Assembly (NCBI GenBank): GCA_028564925.1 | Contig: CM053031.1 | Coordinates: 165,343,084-165,407,083, forward strand | Direction: 5' to 3' | DNA length: 64,000 nt | From: Lithobates sylvaticus | Lineage: Eukaryota > Chordata > Amphibia > Anura > Ranidae | Shown here: piece after piece, positions 11,521 through 22,035 of the stretch | Numbering within the stretch: position 1 is the first letter of the stretch | Layout: every line of letters starts with the position of its first letter | Notes under the pieces: model-generated | Seen by the model: the letters and a program-made list of their open reading frames with translations, nothing else | The model's database searches: none | What the model was told of the DNA's origin: nothing | Program-made: the position numbers and the translations under genes

Positions 11521-12373
11521 AGTCTTGTGGCTACACCAACATCTAATAGGGCAAATTTCTGCAGAGTATATACGCCAGGCCCCTACTTTCAAACATCCAA
11601 CTTACAAACGACTCCTACTTGCAAATGGAAAGAGAAAACAGGAAGTGAGAGGAAATCTACCCCTAGGAAGGGAAATTCTATCCTGTTAGATTTAATTTGG
11701 GAAAAAGGTATCTCCTCTCTACTGATACTTTATCACCAATCCTTGTTTCAATTAAAACCCCACTTTTCCAAAAACATTTGTCATTGGGACGGAAAGTGAG
11801 GTGACATGTTCTGAACAGATGTGCAAAGACAGCAAATGTTACAGGGGTGATAACCCCTCCCTATGTTCTCCAAAAAGCTTAAAAATAGATTTTTTTGGGA
11901 TGGAGCTACACTTCATAATGTACCTGTTCAGATTCTACTTAAGATCAAACCTAAAGCCGCAAGTGGTTTTAAATGGCTTCTTTTTTTCCTTTACAAATGT
12001 CATTTTGTGCAAGGACAGTTCTAAACACGGGAAACACATGCCACTTCACAGGCATACTTTAGACACCCCCCAGGTACCATATTTGAAGGAAAATTTCACT
12101 TTTTTTTTTCACTTTATGCATCATTAAAATGACTGCTCCCGAAAAAACGTTAGTTTTTAAAAGTTCTTTTTGCATTGATATATGTCCCCTGGGGCAGGAC
12201 CCGGGTCCCCAAACCTGTTTTATGACATTAACATGCATATTGGCCGTTGTAATTAGCACTTTTGATTTCGAACGTTCGCGTCCATTATAACGTATAGGGT
12301 TCGAAAATTCGCGTGAACTTTCGGTCCGTTCGAAGGTTCTGGTTCGAACCGAACCCGGGGGTGTTCGGCTCAT

Positions 12374-12378
<5 letters not shown>
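11521..12378. other. Gene-free right arm of hAT element
   Basis: No credible gene. The last 150 bases are rich in TTCGAA and TTCGCG motifs and end in the right TIR, matching the TTCGAA-rich left ends of the relatives. Confidence 0.6.

Positions 12379-12424
<46 letters not shown>
12374..12424. repeat. TA microsatellite between two hAT copies
   Basis: About 48 bases of TA repeat directly follow the right TIR. The next 125 bases (12425-12549) hold a short duplicated phrase 'cctgtactgact' and nothing recognised. Confidence 0.9.
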
Positions 12425-12427
<3 letters not shown>

Positions 12428-12563
12428 TCAAATATAATGCCTGTACTGACTGAATATATCAAATACACTGCCTGTACTGACTAAATGTAGAGTTTACACT
12501 GTATATATAGGCTACGCTGAATGCAGAATGTATATCTATATATAGCTAATAGGGATGGGCCCA

Positions 12564-12597
12564 GTGTTCGATTCAAACCCATGTTCGAATCGAACAT
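12564..12597. repeat. Left-end hairpin of second hAT copy
   Basis: A 15-bp stem (12564-12578 with 12583-12597) with two mismatches around a CCAT loop, at the position of the perfect 20-bp hairpin in the first copy. The stem sequence differs from the first copy while base pairing is kept. Confidence 0.75.
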
Positions 12598-12759
12598 CGG
12601 CCGTTCGTCCGCTCGTCGAGTTCAGAACTCTGATCAAATTTGTGTGATGCGAACGGCCCACAATGCACTGCACCAGTCGCAGTGCATTGCTGGCTGATGA
12701 TTGGCCAAGCATGCACTGTGGCCAATTATAGCTCAGGGGGTTTAGTACACGCCCCACAC

Positions 12760-12767
12760 TATATAAG
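12760..12767 (+). promoter_or_regulatory. TATA box of second hAT copy
   Basis: TATATAAG between 'gccccacac' and a GC-rich stretch, aligned with TATAAAA at 2168. Confidence 0.55.
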
Positions 12768-12805
12768 GCCTCCGCGCCGGCGGCCTTGTGTAGTGTGTTC
12801 CGGCA

Positions 12806-13008
12806 TTGAGGGAAAGAGGATTAATAGGCAGGGACAGTGTGAACTATTTTTCATTCATTTCCGTGTGGGGAAAGTGCAGGGAAAGAGGAATAATAGGCAG
12901 GGATAGTGTGTTCTTCTCAGGCATTTGCGTGTGGGGAAAGTGTAGGGAAAGAGGAATAATAGGCAGGGATAGTGTGTTCTTCTCAGGCATTTGCGTGTGG
13001 GGAAAGCG
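12806..13008 (+). repeat. 66-bp tandem repeat, three units
   Basis: The units share 'gggaaagaggaataataggc' and 'gcgtgtggggaaag'. They sit between the TATA box and the 101-bp array and have no counterpart in the first copy. Confidence 0.85.
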
Positions 13009-14205
13009 CTGTTCTCTACCAATACAGCCATCTGCAGGAGTTAGTGTGTGTGCTGTGTGAGTCCAGCACAGCACAGTATAAACCTGCACCTGTATCTACC
13101 ATTTTGTGCTGTTCTCCATTAATCCAGCCATCTGCAGGAGTTAGTGTGTGTGTTGTGTGAGTCTAGCACAGCACAGTATACAACCTGCACCTGTATCTGC
13201 CCTTCTGCCCTGGTGTCATCTAATCCAGCCATCTGCGGGAGGTATTGTGTGTGTTGTGTGAGTCTAGCAAAGCACAGTATACAACCTGCACCTGTATCTG
13301 CCCTTCTGCCCTGGTGTCATCTAATCCAGCCATCTGCAGGAGTTATTGTGTGTGTTGTGTGAGTCTAGCACAGCACAGTATAAAACCTGCACCTGTATCT
13401 GCCCTTCTGCCCTGGTGTCATCTAATCCAGCCATCTGCAGGAGTTAATGTGTGTGTTGTGTGAGTGCAGAGCAGCACAGTATACAACCTGCACCTGTATC
13501 TGCCCTTCTGCCCTGGTGTCATCTAATCCAGCCATCTGCAGGAGTTAGTGTGTGTGTTGTGTGAGTCTAGCACAGCACAGTATACAACCTGAACCTGTAT
13601 CTGCCCTTCTGCCCTGGTTTCATCTAATCCAGCCATCTGCAGGAGTTAGTGTGTGTGTTGTGTGAGTCCAGCACAGCACAGTATATAACCTGCACCTGTA
13701 TCTGCCCTTCTGCCCTGGTGTCATCTAATCCAGCCATCTGCAGGATTTAGTGTGTGTGTGTTGTGTGAGTCTAGCACAGCACAGTATAAAACCTGCACCT
13801 GTATCTGCCCTTCTGCCCTGGTGTCATCTAATCCAGCCATCTGCAGGGGTTTGTGTGTGTGTTGTGTGAGTGCAGAGCAGCACAGTATACAACCTTGCCC
13901 TGTATCTGCCCTTCTGCCCTGGTGTCATCTAATTCAGCCATCTGCAGGAGTTAGTAATTGTGTTGTGTGTGTGCAGCACAGCACAGTATACAACCTGAAC
14001 CTGTATATGCCCTTCTGCCCTGGAGTCATCTAATCCAGCCATCTGCAGGAGTTAGTGTGTGTGTTGTGCGAGTCCAGCACAGTATATAACCTGCACCTGA
14101 ATCTGATCTTCTGCCCTGGTGTCATCTAATCCAGCCATCTGCAGGAGTTAGTGTGTGTGTTGTGTGACTCCAGCACAATATACACTACCCAATAGCTGTT
14201 TTTCC
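13009..14205 (+). repeat. 101-bp tandem leader array, about 12 units
   Basis: The marker AATCCAGCCATCTGCAGGAG recurs at 13121, 13222, 13323 and 13424 and onward, 101 bp apart. Units contain 'gtgtgtgttgtgtgagtcta' and 'tgcccttctgccctgg'. Repeated short reading frames here (MCVLCESSTAQY-like) follow from the repeat and are not genes. A pyrimidine tract ending TAG at 14218 comes just before the transposase ATG. Confidence 0.93.
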
Positions 14206-14227
14206 CATCTCCATGTAGGCCATTACA

Positions 14228-17200
14228 ATGTCTGGAAGGCCAACAAGGAGAGGCAGACAGTCACGAGCCAAGAAAACAGGGAAGGGCAAGCAGGCTCTGT
14301 GTCTAGAGACAACAGTGCTGGTCGTGGACGCGGTGCATCGTCATCAGCACGTGGCCATGGGACACGCTTGTCCTTATTTTCGGCAACTGGACATGTTGAG
14401 CCGCATCATGCCGAAGGCTTGGTAGAGTGGATGACCAAGCCCCCCTCATCCTACTCATCCTCTCTAACCCAGGCTTGGGTACTGGCAAAGCAGCTGCCAA
14501 CGCGTACTCAATGTCATCAGTCACACCTTCCCTAGACCCACCATGTCCTCCTGAGGAGTCCCCCGAACTGTTTGAGCACAGTGTTGGGTACATGCTCCAG
14601 GAGGATGCCCAGCGGTTTGAAGGGTCCGATGATGATACCCAGCTAGAGGAAGGCAGTAGCGTGAGCGCAGAGAGAGGGGATGCTCAAGGACAGCAATCTG
14701 GCAGTCATGTTCCACCAGCTGCAGCGTACTGCCAGGTTTACTCCAGTGGTGAAGAGGGAGGGGATGATGAGGTCACTGACTCCACGTGGGTGCCTGAACG
14801 GAGAGAGGAGGAGGAGGCGGCACATCTCCAATGAGGCAGGATGCCCTCCGGGGGCCAGCTTGAGGGCAGCACACCGACTGAATCACACCGCAGTGCTCTG
14901 CCTGTGCAGGGCACTGCCTCTGCGTGTTATTACAAAAGTTCTTTGGTGTGGGCCTTTTTTGAGACGAGTGCATTCGATCGCACCGTTGCTATTTGCAACA
15001 TATGTCTCAAGCATATCTCGCGTGGCCAAAACATCAGCCGCTTGGGCACCACAAGCATGACCAGACATATGTTGATCTGCCATGCAGCTCGTTGGCAAGC
15101 GCACCTTAAAGACCCACACCAAAGAACAAAGCGACCTCTCCTTGCTCCTCATCAGCTGGGATCTCCAACCCCACTATACCTTCAGTCCTCTCTGAAACCT
15201 GCACTGAGAGGAATGAAGGTGTTGAATTAGGTGTGTCACAGCCAAGTACTTGCGGGCACTCTGCTAGCAGTACACCGACGTCCGATTGTACCAGGCAAAT
15301 TTCCCTGCCCCAGCTGCTGCACCGCCGAAAGAAGTTCACTCCCAGCCATCCACATGCCCAGCGGTTGAATGCTAGCTTGGCTAAATTGCTAGAACTTCAA
15401 CTGCTGCCTTTTCAGTTGGTAGACTTGGCCCCCTTCCGTGAGTTTGTGCAACGTGCGGTTCCTCAGTGGCAGGTTCCTAAACGCCACTTTTTCTCACGGA
15501 AGGCGATTCCGGCTCTCTACCAGCATGTGGAAGGCAATTTCTTGGCCTCGCTGGACAGGGCGGTCAGCGGTAAGGTGCATATTGCCGCTGACTCATGGTC
15601 CAGCAGGCATGGACAGGGACGTTACCTATCTTTCACGGCCCAATGGGTCACTACTTTGGCAGCTGGGAAGGATGCAGGACAAGGTGCAGTAGTGTTGGAG
15701 GTTGTTCTGTCACCACGCCTCCAAAATGCTACTACTGGTTGTGACACACCTCTCTCCTCCACCACCTCCTCTTCTTCTTCCTCCATGGCCTCTTCGAGTG
15801 CTCTGTCCTCAGAACCAGCGGTGCTCCGTAGGCGTCCAAGGGGCTATGCAAGTATGCAGGCAAAAAGATGCCATGCCATGCTTGCTCTGGTGTGTTTGGG
15901 GGACAGGAGCCACACTGGGGCAGAGGTTCTGTCAGCTCTGCAGGGGCAGGCCAAGAGGTGGTTGACGCCACGCCAGCTTAAGCCAGGAATGGTGGTTTTT
16001 AGTGACAATGGCACCAACCTCCTCTCCGCCTGCGACAGGGACAACTGACCCATGTGCCCTGTATGGCTCACGTCCTTAACCTGGTGGTGCAGCGGTTCTT
16101 GGGCAGGTACCCAGGCTTACAGGATGTCCTGAGGCAGGCCAGGAAAGTCTGTGTGCATTTCTGCCGATCATATAATGCCAGTGCTCGGCTGGCTGAGCTG
16201 CAAAAGGAGTTGAACCTGCCCAAGAACCGCCTTATATGTGACATGCCCACCAGGTGGAACTCAATGTTGGCCATGCTGCAGCGACTGCACATGCAGCAGA
16301 GGGCCATCAATGAGTACCTGTGCGACTACGGCACCAGGACAGGGTCAGGGGAGCTCGGATTTTTTCACCACGCCAGTGGAGCATGATCAGGGATGCATGC
16401 ACTGTCCTGTCACTATTTGAGGAGGCCACGAGGATGGTGATCAGTGACAGTGCATGCATCAGTGACACTGTACCTCTTGTCCACCTGTTGGAGCATACGC
16501 TGCGTGGAATAATGGACAGGGCACTTGAGGCAGAACAGAGACAGGAAGAGGAGGACTTCCTCGCCTCTCAAGGACCCCTTTATCCAGACAGTGTTCCTTC
16601 TCTCCCATCCATCACACAGGAAGAGGAGGAGGAGGATTGTGTCAGCATGGAGGTGGAGCCTGGCACTCAGCATCAGCAGCAGCAGTCTTTTAGGGATGAT
16701 TTACAGTCCCAAGAAACCGGTGGACTTGTACGTGGCTGGGAGGAGGTGGCTGCAGATCATGTCGTCCTCAGTGAGCCAGAAGACTCTGGACCGAATGCCT
16801 CAGCTAACCTACATTTCATGGCCTCCCTGATCCTGCAAAGCCTGCGGAAGAATCCTCGTATTCTTCGGATCAAGGAGAGGGGCCATTACCGGCTGGCCAC
16901 ACTCCTTGATCCACGGTACAAGGGTAAGGTTGCGGACCTTATCTTGCCGTCACAGAGGGAGCAGAGGATGAGACATCTCTGGGAGGCCTTGCAGAAAGGT
17001 CTGTGCAACACGTTCCCAGAGACTGGGAGGTTACAAACTCCTGGTCCTGGACGACGAGTTGCTGAGGCTTCGGTCAGTAGCAGAAGGAGCGGTGGGGAAG
17101 GTGGCCGTCTGACCGATGCGTTCAGACAATTTTTTAGTCCGCAGCCCCAAGGTATGATCGGTTCCAGCAACCATCGCCAGCGTCTGATTTGCATGGTCCA

Positions 17201-17495
17201 GGAATACCCAGGGGCAAGGTCAGACTTGGACACCTTTCCCACCAAAAATCCTCTAGGTTACTGGGTCTTGAGGATGGATCACTGGCCACAGTATGCAATT
17301 GAGCTACTGGCCTGTCCTGCATCCAGCGTTCTTTTGGAACGCACATTCAGTTCTGCTGGAGGCTTTGTAACCAATCACAGGGTGCGCCTGTCCATCGACT
17401 CAGTTGATCGACTGACCTTCATAAAAATGAATCAGTCTTGGATCACCACCAGCTACCAAGCACCTGATGCTGATGTAACAGAATATTTTTTTTGA
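14228..17495 (+). pseudogene. hAT transposase, second copy, several frameshifts
   Basis: A close homologue of the transposase at 6483, starting MSGRPTRRGRQSRAKKTGKG. Open pieces in changing frames show the acidic region (14427-14834), a stop at 14833, the BED finger (14935-15090), the catalytic and central domain (15233-16048: TADSWSSRHGQGRY; then SDNGTNLLSA), CMAHVLNLVVQRFLGRYPG (16054 on), DMPTRWNSM, and the C-terminal domain (16320-17495: ACPASSVLLERTFSSAGG). I count about five frame breaks plus the stop. It keeps NPRILRIKERGHYRLATLLD where the first copy has its 13-bp loss, so it documents the ancestral state. Non-functional. Confidence 0.88.
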
Positions 17496-17499
17496 AATG

Positions 17500-17822
17500 T
17501 CAGATCCCTTCAAGACTATCCTGTTATGCTGAGTGACTATCCTCTTCCTCATCAATGATCATGCTGATAACTTGTAAGAACATTTTTGGTTCTGGGCGCC
17601 GCCACCAGTGGCTAAGGCCCAATTTTTCAGCCCCTGTTTAACAGAGACGTGTAATTAAAATTTGTGATGCAATATTTTGCAGGAGGGTTCGTTGCTGCAC
17701 TCAATTACAATATTTGTGAGTGGTTGCAGTGTTGTGGCACCAGCACCTGTGCCTAAGGCCCAATTTTTCAGCCCCTGTTTAACAGGGGCGTGTAATTCAA
17801 ATATTTGATGCAATACTTTGCA
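17500..17822 (+). repeat. Two remaining 147-bp-type units of second copy
   Basis: Both contain 'taaggcccaatttttcagcc' and 'cctgtttaacag', as in the array at 9798. The sequence switches abruptly at about 17823 to antisense transposase coding DNA; this is the rearrangement junction. Confidence 0.75.
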
Positions 17823-19121
17823 GCATGCCTTCCACATGCCGGTAGAGAGCCAGAATCGCCTTCCGTGAGAAAAAGTGGCGTTTGGGAATCTGCCACTGAG
17901 GAACTGCACATTTCACAAACTCACGGAAGGGGGCAGATTCTACCAACTGAAAAGGCAGCAGTTGAAGTGCTAGCAATTTAGCCAAGCTAGCATTCAACCA
18001 CTGGGCATGTGGATGGCTGGGAGTGAACTTCTTTCGGTGGTGCAGCAGCTGGGGCAGGAAAATTTGCCTGGTACAATCCGTCGTCGGTGTACCGATAGCA
18101 GATTGCCCGCAAGTACATGGCTGTGACACACCTAATTCTACACCTTCATTCCTCTCAGTGCAGGTTTCAGACAGGACTGAAGGTATAGTGGGGTTGGAGA
18201 TCCCAGCTGATGAGGAGCAAGGAGAGGTCCGCTTTGTTCTTTTGTGTGTTTCTTTTAGGTACGCTTGCCAACAAACTGCATGGCAGGTCGACATATGTCT
18301 GGTCAAGCATGTGATGCCCAAGCGGCTGATGTTTTGGCAACGCGATATACGCTTGAGACATATGTTGCAAATAGCAGTGGTGCGATCTGATGCACTTATC
18401 TCAAAAAAAGCCCACACCAAAGAACTTTTGGAATAACACGTAGAGGCAGCGGCCTGCACATGGGGAGCTGTGTGGTGTGATTCAGTCAGTGTGCTGCCCT
18501 TAAGCTGGCCCCTGGAGGGCATCCTGCCTCGTTGAAGATGTGCCTCCTCCTCTCTCCTATCAGGCACCCATGTGGAGTCAGTGACCTCATCATCCCCTCC
18601 CTCCTCATCACTGGAGCAAACATGTCAGTATGCTGCAGCTGGGGGAACATGACTGCCAAATTGCTGTCCTTCTTTGGCATCCCCTCTCTTTGGGCTCACG
18701 TTACTTCTATCCTCTAGCTGGGTATCATCATCAGAGCCTTCAAAAAGCTCGGCATCCTCATGGAGCATGTACCCAACACTGTGCTCAAACAGTTCGGGGG
18801 ACTCCTCAGGAGGACATGGTGGGGCTAGGGAAGGAGTGACTGATGCCATTGAGCCTAGGGAAGAGGCCGCGTTGGCAGCTGCTTTGCCAGTACCCTGAGC
18901 CTGGGTGAGAGGAGGAGGAGGAGTATGAGGACGGCTTGGTCATCCAATCTACCAAATCTTCGGCATGTAGCGGCTCAACACGTCCAACTGCTGAAAAAAA
19001 GTCCCATGGCCACGTGCTGATGAGGATGCACCGTGTCCATGACCAGCACTGTTGATCTAGACACAGAGCCTCTTTTATTGCCTCGTGACTGTCTGCCTCT
19101 CCTTGTTGGCCTTCCAGACAT
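17823..19121 (-). pseudogene. hAT transposase N-terminal half, inverted copy
   Basis: Starts MSGRPTRRGRQSRG at 19121 on the minus strand, with a small deletion compared with the second copy shortly after. The acidic region (PPEESPELFEHSVGYML) is at 18625-18849 and the BED finger (AICNICLKRISRCQNISRL, TRHMSTCH) lies in the open piece 17797-18567, which stops matching at LALYRHVEGM where the copy is cut. Several frame changes are present upstream. The catalytic domain is absent, so it cannot act. Confidence 0.87.
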
Positions 19122-19194
19122 ACTTATGGCCTGCAGGGAGATGTAGCTGCACAAAGCTGGGACATATATACTGATATACTGCAGCTAGCAGAAT

Positions 19195-20265
19195 CAACTG
19201 CCTGCCTGTAGCATTATTATTATCAGAACACCAGCAATTGGGGTAGCTTTAAGCGTACATTGTGCAGATGGCACAATTCACCCACTGTAATTGCTACAGC
19301 TGCCTGCGGATAGGATCAGCAGAACACCAGCAATTGGGGTAGCTTCAGGCGTACACTGTGCAGGTGGCACAATACGCCCACTGTATTTGCAACAGCTGCC
19401 TACGGATATGATGCGCAGAACAACAGCAATTAGGGTAGCTTCAGGCGTGTACACTGTGCAGATGGCACAATACACCCACTGTATTTGCAACAGCTGCCTA
19501 CGGATAGGATGCACAGAACAACAGCAATTTGGGTAGCTTCAGGCGTGTACACTGTGCAGATGGCACAATAGACCCACTGTATTTGCAACAGCTGCCTACG
19601 GATAGGATGCGCAGAACAATAGCAATCGGGGTAGCTTCAGTCGTGTACACTGTGCAGATGGCACAATACGCACACTGTAATTGCTACAGCTGCCTACGGA
19701 TAGGATGCACAGAACTTCAGGTGTGTACACTGTGCAGATGGCACTATACACCAACTATATTTGTAACAGCTGCCTACGAATAGGATGCGCAGAACAACAG
19801 CAATTGGGGTAGCTTCAGGCGTGTACACTGTGCAGATGGCACAATACACCCACTGTATTTGCAACAGCTGCCTACGGATAGGATGCACAGATCAACAGCA
19901 ATTGGTGTAGCTTCCGTTGTACACTGTGCAGATGGCACAATTCACCCACTGTATTTGCAACAGCTGCCTACAGATAGGATGCGCAGAACAACAGCATTTG
20001 GGGTATCTTCAGGTATACACTGTGCAGATGGCACAATACACCCAATGTATTTGCAACAGCTGCCTACGGATAGGATGCGCAGAACAGTAATTAGGGTAGC
20101 TTCAGGTGTACATTATGCAAATGGCACAATACACCCACTGTATTTGCAACAGCTGCCTACGTATAGGATGCCCAGAACACCAGCAATTGGGGTAGCTTCA
20201 GGTATACACTGTGCAGATGGCACAATACACCCACTGTATTTGCAACATCTTCAAAATGAAATGAA
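19195..20265 (-). repeat. 98-bp tandem leader array, about 10 units, inverted copy
   Basis: The plus-strand marker CTGCCTACGGATAGGATG recurs at about 98-bp steps (19396, 19494, 19592) with 'gtgtacactgtgcagatggc'. It occupies the same slot, between TATA box and transposase ATG, as the 65-bp and 101-bp arrays, but the unit is unrelated in sequence to both as far as I can see. Confidence 0.92.
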
Positions 20266-20335
20266 ATCACACTGTCTCTCTGTGTATCTCTCTCCGCTGC
20301 CGCAACACACTACACAAGGCCGCCGTGCAGGCGGC

Positions 20336-20343
20336 CTTATATA
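20336..20343 (-). promoter_or_regulatory. TATA box of third hAT copy
   Basis: CTTATATA on the plus strand, TATATAAG on the minus strand, flanked by 'gtgtggggcgtgtactaaac' as in the second copy. Confidence 0.55.
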
Positions 20344-20581
20344 GTGTGGGGCGTGTACTAAACCCCCTGAGCCATAATTGGCCAAAGCCACCCTGGCTTT
20401 GGCCAATTACGGCTCGCTAGACAGATGGCGCTGTGACTGGCCAAGCATGCGGGTCATAGTGCATGCTTGGCCAATCATCAGCCAGCAATGCACTGCGATG
20501 CCGCAGTGATTTATGGGCCATGACGAGCCATTTCAATTTGGCGCGAATGGACCATAACGTTCAGGATTTGCCAAATGGGCG

Positions 20582-20615
20582 ATGTTCGAGTCGAACATGG
20601 GTTTGACTCGAACAT
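20582..20615. repeat. Left-end hairpin of third hAT copy
   Basis: A 15-bp stem with a central ATGG loop, matching the hairpin of the second copy but with its own compensated differences (GAGTC/GACTC core). Confidence 0.72.
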
Positions 20616-20629
20616 GAAGCTCATCCCTA

Positions 20630-20978
20630 CTCACATGCATGTAGTCATTGACTTTGTGACAGCTATGTTCCCAAGAGGTTGTAATCACTGAAACCAGAAC
20701 CACTAATTATACCACTAACCACATAATTAATATAATAAATAATTATGCATTTTAAATGCATTATCTAATTCCTAGACTAAATCAATAATATAAATTTAAG
20801 CTATACCCCTCAGTAGCCTGTGCCTTTTGTGGACAGCATGTTAGTTCAGTTATTTTTTTATTTTTATATTTACATGCAGTAAATTTGCAGGCTATTCCCT
20901 TAGAGCTGAATCACACTTTTGTGTCTCAATGCATGATAGTGCCTTGTCATGCATTTCATTACAAAAAAGGGTCACATC
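20630..20978. other. Interval between hAT elements
   Basis: AT-rich DNA with no reading frame of note and no repeat that I recognise. Confidence 0.5.
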
Positions 20979-21318
20979 TAGAGTTGAGCGGACACCTGGA
21001 TGTCCGGGTTCGGAGGGTTTCGGCCAAACTTCGGAAAAAAGTTTGAGTTCGGGACCGAACTTGACCCAAACTTGACCCCGAACCCGAACCCCATTGAAGT
21101 CAATGGGGACCCAAACTTGCCCCCGAACCCGAACCCCATTGAAGTCAATGGGGACCCAAACTTTTGAGGACTAAAATGGCTCTAAAAAACTAATGGAAAC
21201 GGCTAGAGGGCTGCAAATGGCAGCACAATTTTGTTAAGAGCATGGCAAGTGCCCTGCAAACAAATGTGGATAGGGAAATAACTTAAAATAACATAAAATA
21301 CATTAAAATAAAAAATAA

Positions 21319-21488
21319 TATGCTGAAGGCCCCCCTCTCAGAATAAGAGGCACAGGAAGTCATTAAGAACCTCATAAACTCAACAGCACGATGCCACACA
21401 TATGGTGGGAATGCCCCAGAATACTCAGAATATTCAATTTAATGGATAAGCTAGTGGGAAAATAAAATACTTTGAAATTAAAAAAATT
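21319..21488 (+). mobile_element. L1 3' scrap inside hAT element
   Basis: The piece encodes TMPHIWWECPRILRIFNLMD-like residues, the terminal zinc-knuckle motif of L1 ORF2, and ends in an A-rich tail. It splits what looks like a continuous AT-rich 3' arm of the hAT element. Short, so tentative. Confidence 0.5.
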
Positions 21489-21639
21489 ATAATCTTGACC
21501 TAGGAGGACGAGGTCCATATGGAGTAGGAGGTTGAGGTGGCGGTGGATGTGGCGGTGTAGGTGGAAGCGGCGGTGGAGAAGGATGAGGTAGCCAACACTA
21601 AAAGATCAAAAATACAACAATGGCTGGGTAAGGCCGGTG

Positions 21640-22015
21640 ATGTGTCGAATTCTGTCCCCCGTCGGATAGTGTCCGCCTTGTACTGCGCTTGTGCAGTACG
21701 TAGGACAAGGGGATTTCGAAAATCTCCGAAGACGAACGGTGCCTGCGCGGTGAGTCCAGGTTCAAGCCACACCATCCGAGCTTCAAGCCGAGCGAAGGCT
21801 GTGCCCGAAGCGCGGCGAGCGAATCGAGCCCGTTAGGGGCCCTGTTACTATGTGCTACCATATGTCCACTTGGATGGTGGGGCTTGAACCTGCATTCACT
21901 GCACAGGCACCGTTTATCTTCGGAGATTTTCGGAATCTCCTAGTCCTCCGTACTGTGCAAGTGCTGCGCCTGCGCAGTACGGGTGGACACTATCCGATGG
22001 CCGGACAGTTTTTGT
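21640..22015. repeat. Long inverted repeat (foldback element)
   Basis: About 125 bases from 21640 (gtcggatagtgtccgccttg, 'tttcgaaaatctccgaagac') recur inverted to about 22015, imperfectly, around a 120-base centre. It resembles a foldback MITE placed just past the transposase stop. I cannot see a clear target duplication. Confidence 0.7.
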
Positions 22016-22035
22016 CAGAACATCAGTATACGTGT

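Larger units (their letters stand above)
1862..12378 (+). mobile_element. Large hAT element with near-intact transposase
   Basis: The ends are inverted: TAGGGATGGGC at 1862 and GGCTCATCCCTA ending at 12378. Both flanks read TATATATA, which would be an 8-bp target duplication, but the site is a TA microsatellite so this is weak. In order the element holds palindromic subterminal DNA, a TATA box, a 65/64-bp tandem-repeat leader (2329-6472), the transposase (6483-9697), two blocks of 147-bp repeats (9798-11520) and a gene-free right arm (11521-12378). At 10.5 kb it is long for hAT; over half is tandem repeat. Confidence 0.9.
12550..17822 (+). mobile_element. Second hAT copy: left end, transposase, truncated 3' arm
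   Basis: It begins TAGGGATGGGC at 12550, shares the hairpin, the tgcattgctggctgatgatt-type subterminal DNA, the TATA box and the transposase with the element at 1862, but has different leader repeats. The 3' arm is cut after two 147-bp-type units at about 17822, where an inverted third copy begins. No right TIR of its own is present. Confidence 0.88.
17823..20629 (-). mobile_element. Third hAT copy: inverted 5' half only
   Basis: Read on the minus strand from 20629 it has TIR, hairpin, tgcattgctggctgatgatt-type subterminal DNA, TATA box, a 98-bp leader array and the first 430 or so codons of the transposase, then ends in mid-gene at 17823. Together with the copy at 12550 it makes a unit with left ends at both sides. 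The 8 bases outside the two ends (ATAGCTAA and CTCACATG) do not match. Confidence 0.87.

Noticed and set aside
13144-14033. Serial open frames with Cys-rich MCVLCESSTAQY motifs
   Set aside because: They come from the 101-bp repeat being read through; no start context, no conserved protein, stops in most units.
19291-20344. Plus-strand frames with repeated VHCADGTIHPLYLQQLPTDRM
   Set aside because: Produced by the 98-bp repeat in the antisense direction of a hAT leader.
12550-20629. Simple single insertion of one hAT element
   Set aside because: The outer 8-bp flanks differ and both ends are left ends, so it is a composite.
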